Of a stretch of DNA of 25,013 nucleotides, positions 8,451 through 14,882 are shown piece after piece; the first letter of the stretch is position 1, and each line of letters begins with the position of its first letter. The translations under genes were made by a program, and so were the position numbers. Below the pieces are notes generated by a model. That model worked only from the letters and a program-made list of their open reading frames with translations. It was not told where the DNA came from and did no database searches. The DNA is from Bacteroidales bacterium (GTDB lineage: Bacteria > Bacteroidota > Bacteroidia > Bacteroidales > UBA932), in assembly GCA_017527625.1 (NCBI GenBank), contig JAFXPV010000048.1, positions 1 to 25,013 on the forward strand. Direction: 5' to 3'.

Positions 8451-8458
8451 CAAAGTTA
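8451..8458 (-). promoter_or_regulatory. Predicted -7 box for the WG-repeat lipoprotein
   Basis: Read on the minus strand this is TAACTTTG, a perfect TAnnTTTG box about 40 bases before the ATG. A TTTG lies 12 bases upstream; no clear -33 element occurs at the usual 19-21 base spacing. Confidence 0.6.
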
Positions 8459-8519
8459 CTGTATTTATTTCAAAAAATCCAGCAAGTCAGCCAAAAACGC
8501 CTGGATGCGCCGCAGTCCC

Positions 8520-9284
8520 CTATCCGAGCACCACGTCCAGTATCATCATCAGTGCGAATCCAAGCGCGAACCCCACTGTTCCGACATTTGAATGTTCGCC
8601 CTGCGAGTACTCGGGAACCAGTTCCTCGACGACGACATAGAGCATCGCGCCGGCGGCGAAAGCCAGCATATAGGGCATTATACCCAGCACGGACGACGCA
8701 AGCAGGAGCACCAGCGCGCCGCCGGCCGGCTCCACTATCCCGCTCAGGGCGCCGATGCCGAAGGCCCTCCAGCGGGAGTTCCCGGCCGCACGCAGCGGCA
8801 TTGAAATGATGGCGCCTTCAGGAACGTTCTGTATCGCTATACCGAGGGACAGTGCGAAAGCCCCGGCCATATTGAAATCGGCAGTCAGGGCGCCGGCGAT
8901 GGCTACGCCCACTGCCATACCTTCCGGAAAATTGTGGATGGTGACTGCCAGTGCCAGCTTGGCAGTACGGGAAAGGCGGCTCTGCGGCCCTTCAGCCCCG
9001 CCGACAGGGTGGATGTGCGGAGTAATGTAGTCGATGAGCAGCAGGAAGGCAAAGCCTGCCAGCAGGCCTATGGTCGGTGGCACGATCGCGGCCTTCCCTT
9101 CTCCCATCTCTATGGAAGGAATGATCAGTGACCACACTGAGGCCGCAACCATAACTCCCGAGGCGAAGCCAAGCAGGATTTTCTGCAGCAGCGCAGGCAT
9201 CTCCTTTTTCATAAAGAATACGAAGGCCGACCCCAGGGCCGTGCCCAGGAACGGAATCATCAATGCTGTGAAAACCGGACTCAT
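8520..9284 (-). CDS. ZIP-family divalent metal transporter (GufA/ZupT-like)
   Basis: A 254-residue inner-membrane protein with about eight predicted membrane helices. The ZIP signature in helix 4 is HNFPEG (His117, Glu121); helix 5 carries QNVPEG (Gln152, Glu156), the glutamine form I associate with the GufA-like branch. A short histidine-containing loop (PHIHPVGG, residues 89-96) precedes helix 4. ZIP transporters import Zn, and sometimes Fe, Mn or Co, into the cytoplasm. The gene stands alone, with its own -7 box and a 17-bp perfect palindrome just upstream, so regulation by a metal-sensing repressor is likely. The start ATG follows a purine-rich leader. Metal specificity cannot be read from the sequence. 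Confidence 0.92.
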   Translation of the reverse strand: MSPVFTALMIPFLGTALGSAFVFFMKKEMPALLQKILLGFASGVMVAASVWSLIIPSIEMGEGKAAIVPPTIGLLAGFAFLLLIDYITPHIHPVGGAEGPQSRLSRTAKLALAVTIHNFPEGMAVGVAIAGALTADFNMAGAFALSLGIAIQNVPEGAIISMPLRAAGNSRWRAFGIGALSGIVEPAGGALVLLLASSVLGIMPYMLAFAAGAMLYVVVEELVPEYSQGEHSNVGTVGFALGFALMMILDVVLG

Positions 9285-9305
9285 CTCTTTGCCTTAAGTT
9301 CACCG

Positions 9306-9313
9306 CAAAGATA
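9306..9313 (-). promoter_or_regulatory. Predicted -7 box for the ZIP transporter
   Basis: The minus strand reads TATCTTTG, a perfect TAnnTTTG, 22 bases before the ATG. The -33 region falls inside the palindrome at 9326-9342. Confidence 0.7.
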
Positions 9314-9325
9314 GCAAAAGAAAAC

Positions 9326-9342
9326 TTGCAACCGGGTTGCAA
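9326..9342. promoter_or_regulatory. Candidate metalloregulator operator upstream of the ZIP gene
   Basis: TTGCAACCGGGTTGCAA is a perfect inverted repeat: two 7-base arms around CGG. It covers the expected -33 region of the ZIP promoter, where a bound repressor would block RNA polymerase. A Fur-superfamily regulator such as Zur is an inference from the gene it controls, not from a known consensus. Confidence 0.65.
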
Positions 9343-9351
9343 TGATCCGCA

Positions 9352-9678
9352 CTACAACTGGCCGGCCATCTGTGCACGGCGGGCTTCATAGTAGTCGTGA
9401 CGCTTCGGATTTTCCGGAAACCAGCCGCGCAGCACGCGTTTTTCCTGAAGGAACATCTCGTGGATGCCCCAGAGGCAAGAGAATGCGAAACCTCCGATTA
9501 TGGTCGACACAATGATGTTATCTATCAATAGCGATACGGCGCAGAAAGCCAGCCCGGCGACGAGCCATATCCACCAGCTGCGTCGGCCCAGGTGATATTC
9601 CATTTTGATTACAGCCGGGTGGCAGATGCCTATGCTCAGGAAGACGGCCGCTCCGACTATTATTCCACTCAGATTCAT
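9352..9678 (-). CDS. DUF4491 family small membrane protein
   Basis: A 108-residue protein with three to four membrane segments. The conserved features I associate with DUF4491 are present: an N-terminal GIIVGAAVFLSIGICHPAVIKMEYHLG, a central pair of helices, and the C-terminal WGIHEMFLQEKRVLRGWFPENPKR. The family is found mainly in Bacteroidales and has no known function. The length is typical. It is transcribed from its own promoter, which lies in a 10-bp inverted repeat (9691-9716), and is separated from the downstream ZIP gene by that gene's own promoter, so the two need not be co-regulated. The location is the inner membrane, with the basic C-terminal tail probably in the cytoplasm. Confidence 0.88.
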   Translation of the reverse strand: MNLSGIIVGAAVFLSIGICHPAVIKMEYHLGRRSWWIWLVAGLAFCAVSLLIDNIIVSTIIGGFAFSCLWGIHEMFLQEKRVLRGWFPENPKRHDYYEARRAQMAGQL

Positions 9679-9690
9679 ACTAAAACAATT

Positions 9691-9716
9691 CGTGCCTGCA
9701 AATATATGCAGGCACG
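9691..9716 (-). promoter_or_regulatory. Promoter of the DUF4491 gene embedded in a perfect inverted repeat
   Basis: CGTGCCTGCA (9691-9700) and TGCAGGCACG (9707-9716) are perfect 10-base arms around AATATA. The minus-strand -7 box TATATTTG occupies 9699-9706, at the centre of the repeat. This fits an operator over the promoter; a terminator hairpin for the MarR operon is less likely because no T-run follows. Confidence 0.6.
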
Positions 9717-9725
9717 ATGGTTAAC

Positions 9726-9758
9726 AATAGTCCGAAACGGGCCTTAAATAGGACTATT
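9726..9758 (-). terminator. Weak hairpin at the end of the GPx-MarR operon
   Basis: AATAGTCC (9726-9733) pairs with GGACTATT (9751-9758), spanning the MarR stop codon. Only a short T-poor tail follows on the minus strand, so it may be an inefficient terminator or just an RNA 3'-end structure. Confidence 0.35.
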
Positions 9759-10200
9759 CGCTATGCCTTCTCAATTGTCCGATAATATCATCCAGCATAC
9801 GGTATAGACCCGGTACGGTTTCAGGAGTTACGCTCTGGCAGAGCACGGACCTGCCGACGGTCTCGGGGACGTCCGTCAGTTTTTCCTGAAGCTCCTGTCC
9901 TTTCCGTGTAAGGCTGACAATCATCTGCCTGGCGTCTTTCTTTCCCTGGGTGCGGGTCAGGATGCCTTCGGCTTCCATACGCTTGAGAAGCGGGGTTACC
10001 GTGTTGGTCTCCAGCAACAGCCGCTTGGCTATGTCGTTCACCGGCTGGGAGTCCTTCTCCCACAGCACCACAAGGACAAGGTACTGGGGATAGGTCAGGC
10101 CGTGACTGGACAGCAGCGGATGATACGCCTGAGTTATCAGTCTCGAGGCGGTATACAGCCTGAAGCAGAGTTGGTTGTCAAGATTGAAGCGTCCGTCCAT
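9754..10200 (-). CDS. MarR-family transcriptional regulator, OhrR-like
   Basis: A 148-residue winged-helix protein. The N-terminal LDNQLCFRLYTASR closely matches OhrR-type peroxide sensors, whose conserved cysteine in the first helix (Cys12 here) is oxidised by organic hydroperoxides and causes release from DNA. The recognition region (PVNDIAKRLLLETNTVTPLLKRMEAEGILTR) and wing (KKDARQMIVSLTRKG) are intact. A second cysteine, Cys120 or near it (SVLCQS), could make it a two-Cys sensor, but that is uncertain. Its ATG shares one base with the stop of the glutathione peroxidase gene (TAATG), so the pair is coupled and the repressor sits in the operon it probably controls. Two matching palindromes flank the operon promoter (10757-10808). 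Confidence 0.87.
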   Translation of the reverse strand: MDGRFNLDNQLCFRLYTASRLITQAYHPLLSSHGLTYPQYLVLVVLWEKDSQPVNDIAKRLLLETNTVTPLLKRMEAEGILTRTQGKKDARQMIVSLTRKGQELQEKLTDVPETVGRSVLCQSVTPETVPGLYRMLDDIIGQLRRHSE

Positions 10201-10742
10201 TACAGCATTTCTTCAATAACCTTCTCGAATGATGCGGGCTCAGCCACCGGAGCGAAACGTTTTACTACACTGCCGTCCTTGTTGATGAGGAACTTGGTGA
10301 AGTTCCAGAGGATGTCGCTGTCTTTTTCCACGCTCTTGCTGAGAGCCTTCAGCATCTTCTGGGTAGCCTTGCCCTTGAGGCCCTTGTACTCTTCTGAGGG
10401 AGCTGCCTGCTTGAGCCAGGTGAATACCGGACTCTCTTGCGGACCGTTCACGTCTGTCTTTTTCATCAGCTGGAAGGTCACACCGTGGTTGAGACGGCAG
10501 AATTCCTCGATCTGCTCGTCGCTGCCCGGCTCCTGGTGTGCGAACTGGTCGCAGGGGAAACCGAGAATCACCAGACCGCGGTCTTTGTATTTCTGATAGA
10601 GAGCCTCCAGTCCGTCGCACTGGGGAGTGAAGCCGCATTTTGAAGCTGTGTTGACAATAAGGAGGACTTTGCCCTCGAACTGAGAGAAATCTACTTCTGC
10701 ACCCTTGTTGCTCAGGGCCTTGAAATCATAAATCGTTGCCAT
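10200..10742 (-). CDS. Glutathione peroxidase family thiol peroxidase
   Basis: A 180-residue protein. The peroxidatic cysteine is Cys36 (NTASKCGFTPQ), replacing selenocysteine. The catalytic partners are Gln70 (AHQEPG) and the Trp-Asn of LWNFTKF. Cys82 in EEFCRLNHGVTF occupies the resolving-cysteine position of thioredoxin-dependent family members, so thioredoxin is the more likely reductant, glutathione being generally absent in this phylum. It reduces H2O2 and organic hydroperoxides in the cytoplasm; there is no signal peptide. It is the first gene of a two-gene operon with an OhrR-like sensor, which fits inducible organic-peroxide defence. The start is the only ATG suited to the family's N-terminus and lies about 24 bases after the predicted transcription start. 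Confidence 0.93.
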   Translation of the reverse strand: MATIYDFKALSNKGAEVDFSQFEGKVLLIVNTASKCGFTPQCDGLEALYQKYKDRGLVILGFPCDQFAHQEPGSDEQIEEFCRLNHGVTFQLMKKTDVNGPQESPVFTWLKQAAPSEEYKGLKGKATQKMLKALSKSVEKDSDILWNFTKFLINKDGSVVKRFAPVAEPASFEKVIEEML

Positions 10743-10756
10743 ATCTTTTAGTATTT

Positions 10757-10770
10757 ATATCGTTCACGAT
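10757..10770. promoter_or_regulatory. Candidate OhrR operator, promoter-proximal copy
   Basis: ATATCGTTCACGAT contains inverted ATCG/CGAT arms around TTCA. It starts 2 bases beyond the -7 box and covers the expected transcription start. It shares ATATCGnnnnCGAT with the copy centred 36 bases away. Confidence 0.65.
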
Positions 10771-10771
10771 G

Positions 10772-10801
10772 CAAATATAAGACTATTATTTTATATCGCA
10801 A
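10772..10801 (-). promoter_or_regulatory. Promoter of the GPx-OhrR operon
   Basis: The minus strand carries TTG (10801-10799), a 19-base spacer and TATATTTG (10779-10772), a near-ideal Bacteroidota -33/-7 pair. It is flanked and partly overlapped by two similar palindromes. Confidence 0.82.
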
Positions 10802-10808
10802 GCGATAT
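10793..10808. promoter_or_regulatory. Candidate OhrR operator, -33 copy
   Basis: ATATCGCAAGCGATAT is a perfect inverted repeat (7-base arms, AA spacer). It overlaps the -33 TTG of the GPx promoter, so a bound dimer would exclude RNA polymerase. It could also influence the divergent flavodoxin gene, whose ATG is 58 bases away. Confidence 0.72.
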
Positions 10809-10865
10809 TTACAAAAAGTGGCCTGAAATTTTGTAATTTCGCACATAATTCAAATTCCAGTCACT

Positions 10866-11648
10866 ATGAAAAAGATACTGCTGATGATTGCCGCAACGCT
10901 TATGGCCGTTTCGTGCGCACAGGACAAGAGCCCTAAATACCTTGTTTTATATTATTCACAGACCAACACCACCAAAGCCGTGGCAGAGGAACTCTGCAAG
11001 AAACTTGGAGCCGACATCGAAGAGATCACCGTCGTCAATCCTTACGACGGAACCTATGAAGAAACAATCGCACGCTGTATGCGGGAAAGAGAAACCGGAG
11101 AACTCCCCGAAGTCAACCCTATCTCTGCAAATCTCGATGACTACGATGTGATCTTCTTCGGATATCCCATCTGGTTCGGCACCTGCGCCCTTCCCGCATT
11201 GAGTGCTCTGAAGACCCTTGACTTCAGCGGCAAGACTGTCGTTCCGTTCTGCACTTTCGGCAGCGGCGGACTCGAGGCCGGCATCAAGGACCTCAAGGCT
11301 GCGCAGCCCAAGGCCAATATCCTTGACGGCTATGGCGTGAGGGCAGCCCGCACCGACGCCATCCCCGCCGAAGTAGACCGTTTCCTCAAGGAAGGCGGAT
11401 TCATCGACGGCGACTATGAAGAATATGAAGCCTTCGGCGCAGCGCATCCTGCCTCAGAAGCCGAAGTCGCAATCTTCAACGCCGCAGTCGGCACCTACCC
11501 TATGATCCAGGAAAAAGCCACGAACGTGGCATCCCGTCCCATTCCCGGCGGCACCGAATATCTCTTCGACACCAACGCTCCCGGCATCAAGATCTACGTA
11601 GTCGCCCCTGCCAGCAAGGAGCCCTATTTCACAAGGGTTGTCAGATAA
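10866..11648 (+). CDS. Flavodoxin-domain lipoprotein
   Basis: A 260-residue protein with a lipoprotein signal; the lipidated cysteine is probably Cys17 (MAVSC). A long-chain flavodoxin fold covers about 24-185: the FMN phosphate loop is YSQTNTTKAVAEEL, the isoalloxazine loops are GYPIWFGTCALP and CTFGSGGLEAG. Residues about 195-260 are an extra C-terminal segment (NVASRPIPGGTEYLF, IKIYVVAP) that I cannot assign. FMN proteins tethered to the envelope may pass electrons to quinones or nitro compounds. It diverges from the GPx-OhrR operon and shares its regulatory region, so it may also respond to peroxide. The upstream TAATTTCG at 10834-10841 is a one-mismatch -7 box. The glycosylase gene starts 20 bases downstream. 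Confidence 0.82.
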   Translation: MKKILLMIAATLMAVSCAQDKSPKYLVLYYSQTNTTKAVAEELCKKLGADIEEITVVNPYDGTYEETIARCMRERETGELPEVNPISANLDDYDVIFFGYPIWFGTCALPALSALKTLDFSGKTVVPFCTFGSGGLEAGIKDLKAAQPKANILDGYGVRAARTDAIPAEVDRFLKEGGFIDGDYEEYEAFGAAHPASEAEVAIFNAAVGTYPMIQEKATNVASRPIPGGTEYLFDTNAPGIKIYVVAPASKEPYFTRVVR

Positions 11649-11668
11649 TCTGAGAAGACTGTCTCATA

Positions 11669-12229
11669 ATGACTGAACTGCATCCGTTCGAGCCTTTCCT
11701 GCCCGATGATGCAAGGATTCTTTTCCTGGGCAGTTTCCCGCCACAGGAAAAACGATGGTCTATGCCTTTCTTCTACCCCAACTGGACTAACGATTTCTGG
11801 CGGGTTATGGGACTGCTGTTCCACGATGACAAAGACTGGTTCGCAGTTCCTTCAGAGAAACGCTTTGACATCGACAAGGTAAGGGAATTCTGCCGCACGC
11901 AGCGCATTGCCCTGTATGACACTGCCTGCGAAGTCCGTCGTCTGAAAGACAACGCTTCCGACAAGTTCCTTGAGGTTGTCACCCCCACTGACATCCCGGC
12001 CCTTGCGGACAGGATACCACAATGTGATGCGCTGGTTACAACAGGCCAGAAAGCCACTGATGTCATTGTCAGTACATTCGGTTGCGCAGAGCCTCCGATG
12101 GGCGGCAACACCCCGCTTGTCATAAACGGCCGTCAGCTGTCTTTCTGGCGTATGCCCTCCACTTCCCGCGCATATCCTCTTCCCCTTGCCCGGAAAGTCG
12201 AGGCCTACCGGAGCCTGTTCGACTTTTAG
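11669..12229 (+). CDS. Uracil/mismatch DNA glycosylase superfamily protein (Mug-like)
   Basis: A 186-residue cytoplasmic protein. Motif 1 of the superfamily appears as FLGSFPP (residues 19-25), where family enzymes activate water or position the base, and motif 2 as RMPSTSRAYP (161-170), comparable to the NPSGLSR loop of Mug/TDG. These suggest removal of uracil or mispaired/damaged bases in DNA. Motif 1 lacks the Asn or Asp that does catalysis in Mug or UDG, so activity is uncertain and another base specificity is possible. It lies 20 bases after the flavodoxin gene and 24 bases before an alpha/beta hydrolase gene, consistent with one transcript, though the three products have no obvious shared pathway apart from stress repair. 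Confidence 0.75.
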   Translation: MTELHPFEPFLPDDARILFLGSFPPQEKRWSMPFFYPNWTNDFWRVMGLLFHDDKDWFAVPSEKRFDIDKVREFCRTQRIALYDTACEVRRLKDNASDKFLEVVTPTDIPALADRIPQCDALVTTGQKATDVIVSTFGCAEPPMGGNTPLVINGRQLSFWRMPSTSRAYPLPLARKVEAYRSLFDF

Positions 12230-12253
12230 ACATATTAACAAACACTATATCAA

Positions 12254-13333
12254 ATGAAACGACTGCTTCCCATAATCATTCTTGCAACTTTGTCCGCGAT
12301 ATGTTCTGCGCAGACCGTAAAGTCCCGCACGGTCGAAGACGGTGGAACCGGCCCGTACAAGGCTATTATGGCCGGCGACGCATCCTGCCCGGACTTCACC
12401 ATCTATCGTCCTGCAGACCTCGATGCCGCCACCAGGAACGGACGGCTGCCAATCATTCTCTACGGCAACGGCGGCTGCGCCAACAGCACCGTGGAAATCC
12501 GCTTCTTCCTGAACGAACTGGCTTCCCACGGATACCTCGCCATCGGCATCGGCCCTTATGACGATGAAGACTCCAACGAGCACTGGGTGGATGTTCTGTA
12601 CAATATCTGGCCTGAAGGAAAGAAGGTCGTCCTGTCGAACGGCAAGGTGATTGAACCTCTTGCTCCCGCCGAGTCCCTGGCCCGCATCGAAGCCTACAAA
12701 AAGAGCCTCGCCGACGCCCACCGCGAGACCGAACGCAATCCTTCGTCTGCAGCCGCAACCTTCGCCAATGCTACGCAGGCCCGCCAGCTTCTGGATGCGA
12801 TGGACTGGCTCACCGCACAGTGCATCGATCCCGCATCGGAATACTATCACAAACTCGACCTGGACAAAGTCGCTGTCATCGGACAATCTTGCGGTGGTGT
12901 CCAGGCTCTGGCTGTAGGTCACGACCCCCGCATCAAGACCTGCGTCATAATGAATTCAGGCATCGGAGATATGTCAATGCAGGGCTTTTCGGCACAAGGG
13001 CTGGAAAGCCTGCACACGCCTATGTTTTACCTGATAGGAGGCCCGACTGATTCGGCATATCCCAATTCAGCGAAAGACTATCAGCGCATCGGGAATCTGC
13101 CCATCGTGAGAATCAACACCCACGACGGCCATCTCGGAACCTACTACGAGCGCCACGGCGGAGCCTATGCCATTGCCGTTCGCAAATGGCTCGACTGGCA
13201 GCTCAAGTGCGACTCTTCGAATGCCGCTTTCTTCCTGACGGACGAAGCCCTCAAACGAGAATATCCCGACTGGAGCGTTGAGCGCAAGAACTGGGTTTCT
13301 ACAGGTGCTGCCACCAACAGCCACGTCAAGTAG
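12254..13333 (+). CDS. Secreted alpha/beta hydrolase
   Basis: A 359-residue protein with a signal peptide (residues 1-19, ending CSAQ). The nucleophile elbow is GQSCGG (Ser212); a plausible triad is completed by Asp266 (GGPTDSAYP) and His293 (THDGHLGTY). The N-terminal strand (LPIILYGNGGC) provides the oxyanion region. The general outline resembles dienelactone hydrolase/cutinase-like or PET-hydrolase-like esterases, with a helical insert at about 115-185 that probably forms a lid. The substrate is unknown; an ester on a polysaccharide or lipid is likely given the other esterases in this window. It is the last gene of the flavodoxin-glycosylase set and ends 2 bases before the convergent glycerate kinase gene, with no terminator between. 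Confidence 0.82.
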   Translation: MKRLLPIIILATLSAICSAQTVKSRTVEDGGTGPYKAIMAGDASCPDFTIYRPADLDAATRNGRLPIILYGNGGCANSTVEIRFFLNELASHGYLAIGIGPYDDEDSNEHWVDVLYNIWPEGKKVVLSNGKVIEPLAPAESLARIEAYKKSLADAHRETERNPSSAAATFANATQARQLLDAMDWLTAQCIDPASEYYHKLDLDKVAVIGQSCGGVQALAVGHDPRIKTCVIMNSGIGDMSMQGFSAQGLESLHTPMFYLIGGPTDSAYPNSAKDYQRIGNLPIVRINTHDGHLGTYYERHGGAYAIAVRKWLDWQLKCDSSNAAFFLTDEALKREYPDWSVERKNWVSTGAATNSHVK

Positions 13334-13335
13334 CG

Positions 13336-14361
13336 TCAGTTGCATACTGCTTCTACGACAGCCCGTCTCAGGTTTGCTTCTGCAACCGGACGGGTTGTCG
13401 CTTTTTCAAGCGGAAGGCTCCTGGGCGACACCTCGACTATCTTCGAAAAGCCGGCTTTGTGGAGGGCATCTTCATCTTCTATGCGGCCTGAAATGAGGAT
13501 AACAGGAATGTTATATGCCCTTCTGAGCACTCCAAAAGGCACTTTTCCGCTTAAAGTCTGTAAATCCGACTTGCCTTCGCCGGTGATGATAAGGTCGGCC
13601 CCTTCTGCCAGGGAGTCGAAGCCTGCAAGGGTCAGAATCCTGTCTATGCCGGATACGCCAGCGGCATTGAAGTAAGCCATAAAAGCCCCGCCAAGTCCAC
13701 CGGCAGCTCCGGCTCCCGGGCGGCGGCTTATGTCCATCCCCGTTTCCGCCAGCATAACTTTCGCAAGAGCGGTCAGACGCTCTTCGAGGGTTTCCACATC
13801 AGCCGGCGAAGCGCCTTTCTGCGGAGCGAAGATTCTCGCAGCTCCTTCCGGTCCTGTGAAAGGATTGTCAACGTCGCAGAGCAATTCAAAACTGCAGCCT
13901 TCGAGGGCTTCCTTCAATCCCGGAACGACCATCATCCCTGCACCTCCGTCGCAGGTTGCAGTTCCGCCGAGACCGATGAGGAAGCGGGACGCACCTTGGC
14001 TGCGGGCAGCGAGCAGCAGTTCCCCCACTCCACTGCTCGAGGCAATGAGCGGATTCCTCTCGGAAGGGGCCAGATGCTTCAGGCCGCAAGCTTCCGCCAC
14101 CTCAACGACAGCCAGATCGCCACAGAGGCCATAGCTTGCAGTAACCTGCCTGCCCAGCGGATCGGACACTTTTGCCTGAAGCAGCTTGCCGCCCAGGGCT
14201 GACATTACAGCTTCGACAGTTCCCTCACCTCCGTCTGCCAGCGGCAGCTCCACCAGCTCCCAGTCGGGATGCAGCTCCCGCAGGGCCGACGCCATTGCTG
14301 CAGCGACCTGAGCTGCTGTCATACAGCCTTTATAGGAATCAGGGGCAAGGATTACTTTCAT
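13336..14361 (-). CDS. glxK: Glycerate kinase, class II, with an internal deletion
   Basis: A 341-residue cytoplasmic enzyme that phosphorylates D-glycerate with ATP to 2-phosphoglycerate, feeding glycolysis. The family's N-terminus (MKVILAPDSYKGCMTA), LADGGEGT, the glycine loop IGLGGTATCDGGAGM, CDVDNPFTGPEGAARIFAPQKGA, and ITGEGKSDLQTLSGK are all present. Family members are about 375-385 residues; here about 35-40 residues are missing between DGGAGM and the CDVDNP motif, where others carry the GVRFLD...IDLS segment. The frame is intact, so this is a lineage-specific deletion rather than a frameshift. The ATG overlaps the GNAT stop by 4 bases (ATGA). Symbol garK is also used for this family. 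Confidence is high in the family, moderate in full activity. Confidence 0.9.
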   Translation of the reverse strand: MKVILAPDSYKGCMTAAQVAAAMASALRELHPDWELVELPLADGGEGTVEAVMSALGGKLLQAKVSDPLGRQVTASYGLCGDLAVVEVAEACGLKHLAPSERNPLIASSSGVGELLLAARSQGASRFLIGLGGTATCDGGAGMMVVPGLKEALEGCSFELLCDVDNPFTGPEGAARIFAPQKGASPADVETLEERLTALAKVMLAETGMDISRRPGAGAAGGLGGAFMAYFNAAGVSGIDRILTLAGFDSLAEGADLIITGEGKSDLQTLSGKVPFGVLRRAYNIPVILISGRIEDEDALHKAGFSKIVEVSPRSLPLEKATTRPVAEANLRRAVVEAVCN

Positions 14362-14852
14362 TGCACTATCCTCTGATACGCAAGCCTCTCGTCTCCGGAC
14401 AGCAGATAGATGATGCCGCAGTAGCTGAATCCGTGCTTGAGGATATTGTGCTGCATAATGCTGTTGTCCCTGTGGGTATCGATGCGGATGTTGCCGTCGA
14501 CGCTGAAGGCATAATCCATTATGGCCGCGAAAACGCCGTGTGACTCCGCTGTACTGGCAATGCGGTGGATTACGTGATAGGGCTTTTCGTCGTCAAGCCA
14601 CTTTCCGCCGTATATCACATTGTAGGTCGGCTCGGGAGAAGCGATCAGGGCGAAGTAGGCCACAACCCCGCCGTCTTCGCAGATGACGAAGCCGTTCGCT
14701 GCTGCAATATCCGAAAGGATTACTTCCCCGGACGGATAACCGTCGTTCCACTGGAACATATTGCCTGAGGCACGCATAATCCCCTTGGCTGCCTCGATGA
14801 CGGACATAATTGCCGGCAGATCGGCTTCACGCGCAAGTCGGACGGTTTTCAT
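14358..14852 (-). CDS. GNAT-family N-acetyltransferase
   Basis: A 164-residue cytoplasmic protein with the GNAT layout: N-terminal VRLAREADLPAIMSVIEAAK, central strands VICEDGGVVAYFALI, a helical region after YHVIHRIASTAESHGV in the acetyl-CoA site position, and C-terminal IRIDTHRDNSIMQHNILKHGFSYCGIIYL. The canonical R/Q-x-x-G-x-G/A loop is degenerate. Similar proteins in this phylum are annotated as GNAT acetyltransferases of unknown acceptor. The stop overlaps the glycerate kinase start by 4 bases and the start is 30 bases downstream of the metal permease, so it is an internal operon gene. Confidence 0.82.
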   Translation of the reverse strand: MKTVRLAREADLPAIMSVIEAAKGIMRASGNMFQWNDGYPSGEVILSDIAAANGFVICEDGGVVAYFALIASPEPTYNVIYGGKWLDDEKPYHVIHRIASTAESHGVFAAIMDYAFSVDGNIRIDTHRDNSIMQHNILKHGFSYCGIIYLLSGDERLAYQRIVQ

Positions 14853-14882
14853 TGGACAGGCCTCCGGCAGAATGATGGAAGA

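Noticed and set aside
12245..12922. 225-codon minus-strand frame opposite the alpha/beta hydrolase
   Set aside because: The plus-strand gene has a signal peptide and triad; the antisense frame has neither motifs nor a credible start.
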